The notes beneath the pieces were generated by a model, which made no database searches, was not told the origin of the DNA, and saw only the letters and a list, made by a program, of their open reading frames with translations. Both the position numbers and the translations under genes were made by a program. This document shows, piece after piece, positions 9,064 to 17,721 of a DNA stretch of 64,000 nt. The stretch comes from Bacteroidetes bacterium GWF2_38_335 (GTDB lineage: Bacteria > Bacteroidota > Bacteroidia > Bacteroidales > GWF2-38-335), in contig MEOH01000016.1 of assembly GCA_001769535.1 (NCBI GenBank), positions 124,001 to 188,000 on the forward strand, in the 5' to 3' direction. Within the stretch, counting starts at the first letter, position 1. Every line of letters begins with the position of its first letter.

Positions 9064-9106
9064 ATAAAGGTAAAAATAAGTCAATAAACAGCGAAAAAAT
9101 CAGCAG

Positions 9107-9568
9107 TTAGATAAAAATATCAACAGGAAGGTTTTTGGGTTTTATTTTCTGATTATCAATCAAATAAATCAATTTTTCAGCAGCAGTTCTAACATCATTA
9201 TAGAAAGTCTCTGCCACCAGCACCAGTTTTTTGTCTTCGTTTGACAGGTGTTTTTTGCCTGAATCTTTGGTGGTGAGGAGCAATTCCTGACTTGGAATTA
9301 GGGCATGCACCATTTGGTTGCGGAGCTTGTTGTACAGGTAATAATCCTTGTTCAGGAAAAAATATTGTTTGTGAAAAAGTTCTTTCAGGGCATTGTTAAA
9401 CCGCTTGCTCGACTGGTTATCGGCTTTCAGTGGCTTGTTATCCAGAAAAGCCCCCATTACTTCAATGGATTGAGCCATCAAGATGAAGGAATAATAATAA
9501 AACCCAGCATCCTGCATTTTGCCGATGTCGGTGATGATTACCTTTTGGATGAATTCTTTTCCGGTCAT
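9107..9568 (-). CDS. Small helical protein with HEPN-like RNxxxH motif
   Basis: This 153-residue cytosolic protein is not recognised by name. It is predicted to be mostly helical and contains LRNQMVHAL about two thirds along, which fits the RNxxxH (Rx4H) motif of HEPN proteins. Some HEPN proteins are ribonucleases or toxins, others merely structural. No nucleotidyltransferase (MNT) antitoxin gene is next to it, so a toxin-antitoxin role is not supported. A TATTTTTG promoter box lies just upstream. Treat as a conserved hypothetical with a possible HEPN fold. Confidence 0.6.
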   Translation of the reverse strand: MTGKEFIQKVIITDIGKMQDAGFYYYSFILMAQSIEVMGAFLDNKPLKADNQSSKRFNNALKELFHKQYFFLNKDYYLYNKLRNQMVHALIPSQELLLTTKDSGKKHLSNEDKKLVLVAETFYNDVRTAAEKLIYLIDNQKIKPKNLPVDIFI

Positions 9569-9579
9569 TATTTTTTATA

Positions 9580-9587
9580 CAAAAATA
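9580..9587 (-). promoter_or_regulatory. -7 promoter box (TATTTTTG, minus strand)
   Basis: A TAnnTTTG match that starts 12 bases upstream of the ATG at 9568, implying a very short or absent leader. Confidence 0.45.
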
Positions 9588-9689
9588 GAAAATTAATGAT
9601 TTATAATTTAGCGATAACGTTGGAATATTTTTTCATTAATTATTATGACTATCGGAATACATTAATAATAGAAATCCATCTTATTGACC

Positions 9690-9836
9690 GTTGCGAGGAA
9701 CGAAGCAACTTTGCGATTAGCTCACCGAATGTAATCTCCAAATAATGTCCATGGGCTCTATCAGGAGATTGCTTCGTCGCATGAGTTTATTTGTAAAACA
9801 TAATGCACTTTCACGCTCCTCGCAAGGACGTTGCAC
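9690..9836. repeat. Imperfect inverted repeat (GCGAGGAACGAAGCAA ... CTCCTCGCAAGGACG)
   Basis: TTGCGAGGAACGAAGCAA on the left is answered by GGAGATTGCTTCGTCGC (about 9766-9782) and CTCCTCGCAAGGACG on the right. The structure looks like a decayed miniature palindromic element; no transposase is present. Confidence 0.6.
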
Positions 9837-9911
9837 CATTTGGGTTTTTCGGTAAAAAAGGATTCCAATAATAAAACCAACCTAAAAAGCCCGTTCAAAA
9901 GAAATAAATGA

Positions 9912-9977
9912 ACTACCCCGCCGCAGAGGAGCGGGGTATCAGCAAAAGATTTCTTTTATATTTCGCCCCAAGGGGCG
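9912..9977. repeat. Two GC-rich hairpins
   Basis: ACCCCGC/GCGGGGT arms around CGCAGAG (9914-9938), then CGCCCCAAGGGGCG (9964-9977). They stand out in AT-rich DNA and neither is followed by a T-run, so they are not typical terminators. Confidence 0.6.
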
Positions 9978-10082
9978 GGGAACCGAGTTTACGAGCTCGG
10001 CGAAGCCAATAAAACCCAAGAGATCCCTCGACTTCCTCGGGATCAGTTCGACTAGATAATTTCAGTTCACTATCGTTCCTGA

Positions 10083-10214
10083 AAATATAGACTCACTGAT
10101 TTAAAAACACCAATTAATTTATTGATTGCCCCTGTTCATGAGGGCTATTTTAAAAGCGATTCTGTTTATGTTTGCAATTTGTTTGAAGCCATTGAAAAAT
10201 TAAAATCAATATAA
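10083..10214 (+). pseudogene. Possible remnant of a protein-coding gene
   Basis: After a stop at 10080 the frame is open for 43 codons and ends in TAA. The last 30 residues (PINLLIAPVHEGYFKSDSVY, then a helix-like NLFEAIEKLKSI) look like real protein rather than random translation. There is no start codon context or upstream part. The family is not recognised; it may be the C-terminus of a deleted gene. Confidence 0.3.
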
Positions 10215-10312
10215 ATTAGTGCTCACACTTCATGAAAATTTCGCCGAATGCAAATATCCAATATCAGCGAAGCCAAATATCCAATACTTCAAAGAAATCT
10301 CCATTTTTTCCC

Positions 10313-10320
10313 TACCTTTA
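10313..10320 (+). promoter_or_regulatory. -7 promoter box (TACCTTTA)
   Basis: TAnnTTTR match, 12 bases before the ATG at 10333; implies a short leader. Confidence 0.4.
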
Positions 10321-10332
10321 TAAAAAAAACAA

Positions 10333-11178
10333 ATGATACTAATTGCTGACAGCGGATCGACCAAAACCCAATGGTGTATTGTTGACCATAAGTCCGTTTC
10401 CACAAGGTTTGAAACCATTGGTCTGAATCCTTTTTTTGTTGATACTAATGTAGTCATTGATACCATCAAAAGAAAAATATCTACCTACAAAGATTCCATT
10501 AAATCGGTTTATTTCTATGGCGCGGGATGCAGTGGTCCGGTTACCAATGAAATTATTTACAACGGAATTTCCCGGGTTCTTCCAAAAGCTGAAATCAAAA
10601 TTTATTCTGATATTTTAGGTGCCGCCCATGCCCTTTTTGGAAATGATGAAGGCATTGCTGTGATTTTGGGAACCGGTCAAAGTACCTGCCATTATAAAAA
10701 TGAGGAGATTCTTTTTCGCTTGCCGTCCACAGGGTTTATTTTAGGTGACGAAGGCAGCGGTGCCAATCTGGGATTAAGACTCCTGAAAGCTTATATTCAC
10801 CATGAACTTCCCGAAAAAATAAGCAAAAAGTTATCGGACAAATACCAAATGAACCTGGATGCGATTAAAAAAGAAGTCTATACGGGTCAATTCCCCAACC
10901 GCTATCTTGCATCCTTTGCTCCGTTTGTTTATGAAAACCGCTCCATTCCTGAAATAAAAAAAATCATTGAAGATTCGTTTAATGATTTGTTTAACAAATA
11001 CATTTTAAAATATCCCGAAATCGAAAAACTTAAAATCGGATTTGTTGGATCCGTGGCTTTTTATTTCAAAGATTTTTTGACTAATATTGCTGCTGAAAAA
11101 AAACTGAAGATTCATCACATTATTCAGTCGCCAATTGACGTTTTAATAAAATATCACTTAAAAGGTATAAGTACTTAA
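10333..11178 (+). CDS. BadF/BadG-family ATPase, N-acetylglucosamine kinase-like
   Basis: A 281-residue member of the ASKHA (actin-like ATPase) superfamily. It has the phosphate-1 loop ADSGSTKTQWCIVD at the start, a second glycine-rich loop ILGTGQSTCHYK near residue 115, and LGDEGSGANLG near residue 140. These match the short BadF/BadG/BcrA/BcrD group in Bacteroidota, often annotated as N-acetylglucosamine kinase, which would feed recycled amino sugars back to metabolism. The substrate is inferred. The protein lacks the Fe-S ligands of benzoyl-CoA or 2-hydroxyacyl-CoA activators, so a kinase role is preferred. Confidence 0.82.
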   Translation: MILIADSGSTKTQWCIVDHKSVSTRFETIGLNPFFVDTNVVIDTIKRKISTYKDSIKSVYFYGAGCSGPVTNEIIYNGISRVLPKAEIKIYSDILGAAHALFGNDEGIAVILGTGQSTCHYKNEEILFRLPSTGFILGDEGSGANLGLRLLKAYIHHELPEKISKKLSDKYQMNLDAIKKEVYTGQFPNRYLASFAPFVYENRSIPEIKKIIEDSFNDLFNKYILKYPEIEKLKIGFVGSVAFYFKDFLTNIAAEKKLKIHHIIQSPIDVLIKYHLKGIST

Positions 11179-11214
11179 AGTGCCTAAAGTATTTAAAGTG
11201 CCTAAAGTACTTGA
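11169..11214 (+). repeat. Tandem 9-nt repeat (AAAGTGCCT/AAAGTAYTT)
   Basis: AAAGTGCCT and AAAGTATTT/AAAGTACTT alternate over about 45 bases, starting inside the last codons of the kinase gene and running through its stop. Confidence 0.75.
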
Positions 11215-11267
11215 ACGAAAAAAAATGGGAATTTAATTTTTATTTAAAAATTCAATTATTTAATACA

Positions 11268-12884
11268 ATGAAAAACGCTTTTTTACCAAAATCTTTACTT
11301 ACACTTACTGCTGTTTTTTGTTTCTCAATTTATTCATTTTCACAGGAATCTGAATCATCTGACAAATGCTGGTACCACTGGGATCATGCTAAGCTGGGTG
11401 TTGCCGGAATCAGTCTGAAAGAGACCTATGATTTCCTCAGGGAAAAAAACCGGAAATCAAAAACGGTCATCGTGGCAATCATTGATTCAGGGGCTGATAC
11501 TGCACATATAGATCTGAAAGACAATCTCTGGACCAATCCGGGAGAAATACCATACAACGGAATCGACGATGATAAAAACGGTTATGTGGACGACATTCAC
11601 GGATGGAATTTCATTGGTGGTTCGTCGGGCGAAAATGTCAACGGCGACAGCTGGGAAAAAACACGTTATTATGGCAGGTTAAAAGCAAAATTTGGTGAAA
11701 AAACCAAAAAGGAAATCAGCAAGGAAGATGCAAAAGATTGGGCTTTGTGGGAAGAAGTCAAAACCGACTATGAAAATGAGCTTTTGCAAACTGCTCAGGA
11801 ATTATCCTATATCCAGCAACTATTAAAAGGATTCGAAGCCATTGAAGATGTTCTGACAGATTTCTTTGATTCGTCCGAATTTACCCTTGATCAGGTAAAA
11901 GAAATCAACTCGACTGATGAAAAAGTACTCGAAGCAAAAAGACTGTATGTATCTTTAACCGAGGGTGGATTAAGCAAAAAAGATCTGCAGAAATGGTTTG
12001 ACGATTATAACTCAACCCTGCAGGTTAAGCTGAATCCGGATAATAATACCCGCCTGATCGTAGGCGATGATGTTACCAACATTAAAGACAGCTTGTATGG
12101 AAATAACGATGTTAAAGCCGAAACCAGCAGTCATGGCACCAGTGTATCCGGAATAGTTGGTGCTGTAAGAGGAAACGGCGAAGGAATCGATGGCATCGCT
12201 GACAACGTGAAGCTGATGATCATCAGGGTTGTTCCGGGTGGCGACGAGCGCGATAAGGATGTGGCTTTGGGAATCAGATACGCAGTTAAGATGGGTGCGC
12301 AAATTATCAATTGCAGTTTCGGAAAAGACTATTCCCCGAACAAAGAGTTTGTTGATGATGCAGCCCGTTTTGCCGAGAAAAACAATGTCCTGATCGTTCA
12401 TGCTGCAGGCAATGACTCAAAGGATATTGACGAGGGCAAGAACTTTCCGACCGCAAAATATCTGGATGGTAATTCATGCTCTACATGGCTTGAGGTAGGG
12501 GCATCGAGCCAGGAAGTTGGAATCGGACTAAATGCTGATTTTTCTAATTACGGAAAAGTTTCTGTTGACCTCTTTGCGCCCGGCGTAGATATTTACACTC
12601 TAAATCCCGGCAATGCTTATGGCTCATCCGATGGCACCAGTGTGGCTTCGCCCGTAGCTGCAGGCGTGGCAGCTCTTATTCTTTCGTATTATCCCAATCT
12701 TACAGCAGTTCAGCTGAAAAAAATTCTGATGGATTCATCTGTAAAATATTCAAAGCAACAAACTGTTGTTTATACAGGCAATGGCAAAACCAAAAAGAAA
12801 AAGTTCGGAGACCTGTCAAAAACCGGCGGGATAGTTAACGCGCTCAATGCTGCAAAAATGGCTGAAGAGTTAATGAAAAAGTAA
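11268..12884 (+). CDS. Secreted subtilisin-like serine protease (S8)
   Basis: From the ATG at 11268 this is 538 residues, starting with a signal peptide (to about SFSQ); the longer form from 11211 would precede it with 19 non-signal residues. The S8 triad is visible: Asp73 (AIIDSGADTAHID), His289 (SSHGTSVSG) and Ser458 (GTSVASPVAAGVAAL), with oxyanion Asn in HAAGND. About 215 residues separate Asp and His, far more than in subtilisin. That space holds a Lys/Glu-rich helical insertion that is common in Bacteroidota S8 proteases. No T9SS domain is seen at the end, so it is likely periplasmic or outer-membrane associated. It lies 89 bases after the kinase gene. Confidence 0.93.
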   Translation: MKNAFLPKSLLTLTAVFCFSIYSFSQESESSDKCWYHWDHAKLGVAGISLKETYDFLREKNRKSKTVIVAIIDSGADTAHIDLKDNLWTNPGEIPYNGIDDDKNGYVDDIHGWNFIGGSSGENVNGDSWEKTRYYGRLKAKFGEKTKKEISKEDAKDWALWEEVKTDYENELLQTAQELSYIQQLLKGFEAIEDVLTDFFDSSEFTLDQVKEINSTDEKVLEAKRLYVSLTEGGLSKKDLQKWFDDYNSTLQVKLNPDNNTRLIVGDDVTNIKDSLYGNNDVKAETSSHGTSVSGIVGAVRGNGEGIDGIADNVKLMIIRVVPGGDERDKDVALGIRYAVKMGAQIINCSFGKDYSPNKEFVDDAARFAEKNNVLIVHAAGNDSKDIDEGKNFPTAKYLDGNSCSTWLEVGASSQEVGIGLNADFSNYGKVSVDLFAPGVDIYTLNPGNAYGSSDGTSVASPVAAGVAALILSYYPNLTAVQLKKILMDSSVKYSKQQTVVYTGNGKTKKKKFGDLSKTGGIVNALNAAKMAEELMKK

Positions 12885-12912
12885 AACCGCAATCCATATG
12901 GACCGCGGTTTT
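12883..12912 (+). terminator. Hairpin after the subtilase gene
   Basis: AAAACCGC (12883-12890) pairs with GCGGTTTT (12905-12912). It sits between convergent genes; the T-run is only four bases, so it could work in both directions but weakly. Confidence 0.6.
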
Positions 12913-12937
12913 ACAACCTAACGCCTATCAGTGTATC

Positions 12938-13996
12938 CTAAAGTTCGTAAATAAGTTTTACTGATTTTATCAGTTTACTTTTATTATTATATTCTTTTGT
13001 TTCAAAAAGCAAGTCATCTTCGTTATATGAATATTCAATTTTTCTGAATAATCCATTTTTGGAAAATCTTTCTTCACAAACCAGTATACCTTCATTATAA
13101 GTGTTAACAACTTTATAAGTAAGATTGCCTTTTTTGTAAATCTCATAAGTAAGTGGCTTTCTGTAATCTTTATCATAGGTCCTTTTATAAATCAGCACAT
13201 CGTTTTCATCCAGTTGCTGATAATCAACAGGCAATGTATCCTGCTTGGTAAATTTTGTGATATTTTTTACGATTTTCCCTTTTTCGTTAAATGTCTGGTA
13301 AACCTTAATCAGATAATTTTCTTCACTTTCATCCCAACGACAAACCTGCGTCTGGTCCTTAACTTTTTCAAGCTTAGTTCCCTTTTCATCGCAATTGAAA
13401 GTCCACTCATTTATCAGTTTTCCTTTTGCATCATATACAGCTGATCTGGTTTTTTTGTCCTCTTCATTGTAATCGTATTTCCAGACTTTATCAACCTTTT
13501 CTCCCCGTTTTTTATATTTAACAGATTCTGTCAGCAGATTCTTTTCGTTATATATCCAGGTATCTTTAATAAGAATCTTTCCTTTTGAGTTCTTCTTTTC
13601 AATAAGAACAGGAATTCCTTTAAAATTTCTCTCATAATTAAAAACGGCACTTATTTCACCTTGTGAATTATATTCTTCAATTTTACTGATATATTTTAAA
13701 GAATCATCATATTGAAGCTTTCTCCATGATTTATATCCTTCATCTTTATTTTGGACCGTTATTTCAGATACTTTTCCATTGGTGTTGTATTTTTTAATAC
13801 AACTCCATGTTTTACCTTTTTTATTAGTGATAAGGAATTCGATCTGCTTCACGTTTTTTGAAGGACTGTAATTGACTGGGAAGTAATCAGTGAATCCAAT
13901 TGTATTGTAATATTCATAATTGTATTCATTTTGTGCCTGTGATCCTAAAGAAAAGGATAAAGCAATAGCCATGAAAAGAAATAATCTGTTTTTCAT
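12938..13996 (-). CDS. Secreted protein with RHS/YD-like repeats
   Basis: This 352-residue protein starts with a signal peptide (MKNRLFLFMAIALSFSLGSQAQ). The rest is a run of about 25-35-residue units of the form NxxGKxxxxWxYxYNExxxxxxxxxYxxKGK, rich in Tyr, Lys and Asp. They recall the beta-strand repeats of RHS/YD and MORN-like proteins. There is no toxin domain and the length is far below true RHS proteins. It probably forms a beta-solenoid or shell in the periplasm or at the surface. Function unknown. It is read toward the subtilase gene with a shared hairpin between them. Confidence 0.7.
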   Translation of the reverse strand: MKNRLFLFMAIALSFSLGSQAQNEYNYEYYNTIGFTDYFPVNYSPSKNVKQIEFLITNKKGKTWSCIKKYNTNGKVSEITVQNKDEGYKSWRKLQYDDSLKYISKIEEYNSQGEISAVFNYERNFKGIPVLIEKKNSKGKILIKDTWIYNEKNLLTESVKYKKRGEKVDKVWKYDYNEEDKKTRSAVYDAKGKLINEWTFNCDEKGTKLEKVKDQTQVCRWDESEENYLIKVYQTFNEKGKIVKNITKFTKQDTLPVDYQQLDENDVLIYKRTYDKDYRKPLTYEIYKKGNLTYKVVNTYNEGILVCEERFSKNGLFRKIEYSYNEDDLLFETKEYNNKSKLIKSVKLIYEL

Positions 13997-14124
13997 AATA
14001 AAATCGGTTAATGTTTTTCTCTGAAAAGAAAATGCAGAAAGACAAAAAATGGTTGCCTGAATAAAAGTTTTAAAGTTTCGGGTTTTATGAATTATTAACC
14101 GTTCTATAGTATTGCCACTTAACC

Positions 14125-15171
14125 TTACTGAGCATCCTCCTGTTGATTTTTCAGTCTGCTGTTTTGTTCCTTTCTATATTTCAGCACATTGACATAACGG
14201 ATTGCCAGCTTGTTGTCATAGTTTTCATAAGCTTTGCAGGCCCACTTGATGGCCCCATCCAAATCACCATCAATTTCAGCTTTAATGGCCATGTTGTAAC
14301 AGGCGCGGCCTGCAATTTTAGCTTTTGGGTTGTCCGTTTCTGTTTTCCAGAGTTCGGCAGCACCGTCCCAGTTTTGAGTTTGTGCTTTTCTTTTTGCAAT
14401 TTTAAAATTATCGCAACCCCTCACATAATAATCCCTGTAAACAGTAATATAATACGGCAGGATACTTTGAGCATATTGTTTTCCCATTTCAATGCACCTT
14501 CCCTTTACCCTGTCCTTTTGTCCGGTTACCGCTTGAGCTGCGGCAGCAGGATTGATTCCTTTTCCTTCGGAAAGAACCCTATCGGGCATGTTGTACTCGT
14601 CAATGATAACCTTGTTGACTTTATCATAGATTCTCCATCCGGTTTTAATTTCGGTATTGATGCTGGAGTGGTGTTCGATACCCGGAACTTCAACTCCAAG
14701 CGGACCTTTGATGGTAACAGGTCTTGCTTCGTATCCGATTTTTGAATCGGTATCAAAAAGCTCCAGAACAAATAGTCCGTCGAAATTTCCATCCTTACAA
14801 ACCTTTTCAACTTCATCCCACGACAATGGTGAAGGCATGGTTCCTGAAGCGGTACTTTTTAAATTTGCTTTATCAAGGTACTTTACTTCAGTGAAGCGAT
14901 CATTTTTTTTCAGCTCATCGGTCAGTCCTTCAATACACTTTGGCCAGCAGGCGCCATCCATGTCAGATATCTCCAGAGTAAGGATTTTATCGAGTTTATC
15001 CATTTTTTTTGATTCTTCGGTGGGCAGACTTCTGTTCACAGTACCAATTTTTTTCATGTGGGCAGGTAAACTAACCGGAGCAGGTTCAAGAACAGACATT
15101 GTTATAAGATTTGTGGAACTGCATCCCGAAAGGATCAATATTACAGCAATCAGATAAATAGATGTTTTCAT
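14125..15171 (-). CDS. Lipoprotein of the DUF6340 type
   Basis: A 348-residue lipoprotein with a type II signal peptide (IAVILILSGC, lipid Cys at about 17). The middle has GPLGVEVPG and a KTGWRIYDKVNKVIIDEY strand pattern. The C-terminal third (KRKAQTQNWDGAAELWKTET, then GRACYNMAIKAEIDGDLDGA) looks like two TPR-type helix pairs. This layout matches the DUF6340 proteins of Bacteroidales; the family label is from memory. Probably anchored to the periplasmic face of the outer membrane. Function unknown. A TAnnTTTG box lies upstream. Confidence 0.75.
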   Translation of the reverse strand: MKTSIYLIAVILILSGCSSTNLITMSVLEPAPVSLPAHMKKIGTVNRSLPTEESKKMDKLDKILTLEISDMDGACWPKCIEGLTDELKKNDRFTEVKYLDKANLKSTASGTMPSPLSWDEVEKVCKDGNFDGLFVLELFDTDSKIGYEARPVTIKGPLGVEVPGIEHHSSINTEIKTGWRIYDKVNKVIIDEYNMPDRVLSEGKGINPAAAAQAVTGQKDRVKGRCIEMGKQYAQSILPYYITVYRDYYVRGCDNFKIAKRKAQTQNWDGAAELWKTETDNPKAKIAGRACYNMAIKAEIDGDLDGAIKWACKAYENYDNKLAIRYVNVLKYRKEQNSRLKNQQEDAQ

Positions 15172-15191
15172 AGGTCAAGTTTTTATTAATA

Positions 15192-15199
15192 CAAACTTA
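15192..15199 (-). promoter_or_regulatory. -7 promoter box (TAAGTTTG, minus strand)
   Basis: Perfect TAnnTTTG match 20 bases upstream of the ATG at 15171. Confidence 0.5.
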
Positions 15200-15318
15200 C
15201 GTGTTTTTTTTCAAAAAAACTATACTCAAACAGCAATCAAAAAAAACATGCTTTTATAATTAATAACATATTTTATTTCATTTGAAATAAATATTTTTGC
15301 GAAATAATAAGAAGAAAA

Positions 15319-16404
15319 ATGTTAGTCAATCGTTTCAGTTTTTTGGTATTTTTTACCTTTATTTTCAACAGTGTTTTCAGTCAAAACACCGATACCTGTA
15401 CTGTAATTCTCGGCACAGACACATTGAACATCTGCGAGATGGATCAGCATATAAAGAACATTCCCCGGAATGCAACCCGCAAACTTGATTCGCTGGTGAA
15501 TTACCTGACTAAAGTCACCGATAATGACTTTGAAAAGACCTATATTTTTTATACTTATATAGGCGAAAACATGATCTATGATCTGGAAAAAGCAAAGCGG
15601 ATAAAGCATAAAAAAGTCAAGGAAATACTGGCACCCAAAGACTTGATTACCAGAAAAAAAGGCGTTTGCGGTGATGTGGCCTATTTATTTCAGGCATTAT
15701 GCGACAAGGGCGGAGTAACTTCGCGGGTTGTTTTCGGGTATTCATCCGGGAAAAGAATTAAGCTGAATATTAAAAAGAAAAGAATGAACCATGCATGGAA
15801 TGCTGTGTTTATAAACGGCATATGGTTTCATGTCGATCCCACCTGGGGAATGAAGCTATACACCGATAAAAAGAAGAACAAAAAGTATGTAAATTACTAT
15901 TACTATCTGACCGAACCCGAAAAGTTTAACAAAACGCACCTGCCTGCCGACCCTGTTTATCAATTGTGTGATGACCCTGTAAACTGGAGTTTTTTTAAAT
16001 GGCGAAATCTATCACTGAGACGTCATCGCTATTCAAGATCTTTTAATTACAGTGACAGTCTTGACCAGCGCTTGCGCCTCAAACCAGTTGACGAACTTAT
16101 TGCAAGTGCCAATTCATCGCTGAACTTCATCCCACAAAACAAGTACACAGTTATACAATTACTCAACTGGCCGGCCAGTGATTTCACCGACAAGAAAAAA
16201 CTGGACAAAACCACCATCGGACTTGAAGACTATTACAAAGCAAGAAAAATGTATACTTCAATAATAAAATATTGCAACAGTCTGGATACAAAAAAAGCAA
16301 AAAAAATCGCTGCTTTTTACACAAAAAAACTCAATATCGCCGAGCGTGAGATCATTCGTCTTGAAAAGATGGAAAAACTGAAGCGGAATCCGATTTTTCC
16401 ATGA
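15319..16404 (+). CDS. Secreted transglutaminase-like protein
   Basis: A 361-residue exported protein (signal peptide through NSVFSQ). Residues about 105-185 form a transglutaminase/papain-like core with a readable triad: Cys in KKGVCGDVAYLFQALC, His in RMNHAWNAVFINGIWFHVDPTWG and Asp in HVDPTWG. Such bacterial domains act as cysteine proteases or cross-linkers, often on cell-wall peptides. The C-terminal ~170 residues are Lys-rich and helical, with no recognised domain. The start at 15319 has an A-rich leader, and a TATTTTTG box lies at 15292-15299. It is the first gene of a rightward run of envelope genes. Confidence 0.82.
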   Translation: MLVNRFSFLVFFTFIFNSVFSQNTDTCTVILGTDTLNICEMDQHIKNIPRNATRKLDSLVNYLTKVTDNDFEKTYIFYTYIGENMIYDLEKAKRIKHKKVKEILAPKDLITRKKGVCGDVAYLFQALCDKGGVTSRVVFGYSSGKRIKLNIKKKRMNHAWNAVFINGIWFHVDPTWGMKLYTDKKKNKKYVNYYYYLTEPEKFNKTHLPADPVYQLCDDPVNWSFFKWRNLSLRRHRYSRSFNYSDSLDQRLRLKPVDELIASANSSLNFIPQNKYTVIQLLNWPASDFTDKKKLDKTTIGLEDYYKARKMYTSIIKYCNSLDTKKAKKIAAFYTKKLNIAEREIIRLEKMEKLKRNPIFP

Positions 16405-16482
16405 TATTTTTATCAGCATAAATTTTGCAATTATTGAAATTAAGTTGTTAATTAGCCATTGACAATTCAAATCAAAAAGGGA

Positions 16483-17065
16483 ATGACAAGATCAGTTATA
16501 ATATTTATCATAACATTAGCATTTGCAACAAATTTAAATGCCCAGCTAAAAAAACTGCCCGATCTTAAATCAAAAAAAATAATCGGGGGTTATTGTTCCT
16601 ATTCAATTATACATTATGAGGATGATTATTCCAATGAGCAATATAAATATCTGATCTTTGAACTTGGTCCTGAATATGGAGGATTTGTTTCAGGCAACGT
16701 TGCTTTGGGGGCAAATATGACATATATTAGTCAGCATTTAGTGCTGCAAAATTATAGAAATTATAACCAACAATTTTTCAGTCTATCCCCTTTTATAAGG
16801 TACTATTTTTCAATTGGTTTTTTATCTGAATTTTCAAGCAGGTATGTCTTTCGAGTTCAGTAAAATTAAAGATCTGGACAAGCCTGACAACCTTGCCTGG
16901 GTATTCGATCCGGGAATTGGCTATGCCTATTTTCTGAACGATAATTTATCAATTGACCTTAAATATCAATATAGAGCAATAAAATATGATAAAGGTGTAC
17001 AGGGCATTTCATCATATAAGATACATTCATCTATAATATTTATCGGTATCCAGGCATACATTTAA
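16483..17065 (+). pseudogene. Outer-membrane beta-barrel protein, broken by a frameshift
   Basis: The frame from ATG 16483 (signal peptide ending NLNAQ) stops at 16863 after ...GFLSEFSSRYVFRVQ. The next frame continues as ...NFQAGMSFEFSKIKDLD and ends at 17065 with IGIQAYI, a barrel-like C-terminus. Removing one T from the TTTT run at 16831-16834 joins them as GFLSEF-QAGMSFEF, giving one ~193-residue OmpX-like barrel, the size of its neighbour at 17076. So this is a single-base frameshift: either real inactivation or a sequencing error in a T-run. The barrel assignment rests on the alternating aromatic strands. The next gene starts 10 bases later. Confidence 0.8.
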
Positions 17066-17075
17066 AAAAGAAAAA

Positions 17076-17720
17076 ATGAGATCAATTTTGTTCATAATGC
17101 TGATTTTTCTATCATCATTCCTTTATTCCCAGGGAATAAGTAATTATAATAAAGGTAATTTTATTATTGGTGGAACATTGAATTTCTCTACAAGTTATTT
17201 GGAATTTGATGCCTATGATTATTGGGGGAGTTCATCAGAAATATATCACTATGAAGGCAGGCAAAAGCAACTTATGATTGCCCCTGCAGGATTATATTTT
17301 GTATGCAATCGACTTGCCATTGGGTTAGGAGTTAATTATACAAAAAGCTGGGATTCAGCACAAAAAAATGCATTATCTGATAAAATAATTCTTTTAGAAT
17401 CAGGCCCATATATAAGGGTTTACTTTTTTAAAAACTCCGGAATCTTTTTAAACACAAATTACTATACAGGAAAATATTTTATAAAGGAATATGACATATT
17501 AGCAGAAAATGGTTATTATAAATACAATGTTAATATAAGCCATTTGAACTTTGGGCTTGGCCATTCTTTTTTCTTAAATAAAAATTTGTCTTTTGACTTT
17601 CAAATAAAGTATTCGGCCGAAATACTAAACAGTAATATTGAGTTTGTATCAGATGATTTAATAGAGCAGTTTAAAATCTTTTTTGGATTTGTGGCATTTT
17701 TCAATAAAACAAAAGAATAA
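17076..17720 (+). CDS. Small outer-membrane beta-barrel protein
   Basis: A 214-residue protein with a signal peptide (MRSILFIMLIFLSSFLYSQ) and amphipathic beta strands rich in Tyr, Phe and Gly (GNFIIGGTLNFSTSYLEF, LAIGLGVNYTKSW, LNFGLGHSFFLNKNLSFDF). It resembles the frameshifted gene before it, both having a LNKNLSxDxxxKY strand, so the two are probably paralogues. It likely folds as an eight-stranded barrel in the outer membrane. No specific function can be assigned. The following lipoprotein gene begins one base after its stop. Confidence 0.7.
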   Translation: MRSILFIMLIFLSSFLYSQGISNYNKGNFIIGGTLNFSTSYLEFDAYDYWGSSSEIYHYEGRQKQLMIAPAGLYFVCNRLAIGLGVNYTKSWDSAQKNALSDKIILLESGPYIRVYFFKNSGIFLNTNYYTGKYFIKEYDILAENGYYKYNVNISHLNFGLGHSFFLNKNLSFDFQIKYSAEILNSNIEFVSDDLIEQFKIFFGFVAFFNKTKE

Positions 17721-17721
17721 T

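Larger units (their letters stand above)
9569..10332. other. Gene-free stretch filled with repeats and a gene remnant
   Basis: About 760 bases without a credible gene. It holds a promoter box for 9107-9568, an imperfect inverted repeat (9690-9836), two GC-rich hairpins (9912-9977), a GATCCC/GGGATC hairpin near 10022-10044, a short coding-like remnant (10083-10214) and the promoter of the kinase gene. Confidence 0.75.

Noticed and set aside
9107-9568. Toxin-antitoxin pair
   Set aside because: Only a HEPN-like motif is present; no neighbouring antitoxin-type gene on either side.
9690-9836. Insertion sequence or transposon
   Set aside because: Inverted repeats are imperfect, there is no transposase and no target duplication I can see; kept only as a repeat.
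10333-11178. 2-hydroxyacyl-CoA dehydratase activator (BadF-type Fe-S ATPase)
   Set aside because: No Cys ligands for the bridging 4Fe-4S cluster and no dehydratase subunits nearby; a sugar-kinase-like role fits better.
12938-13996. RHS polymorphic toxin
   Set aside because: Too short, no RHS core closing motif, no variable toxin tip and no immunity gene; only YD-like repeats.
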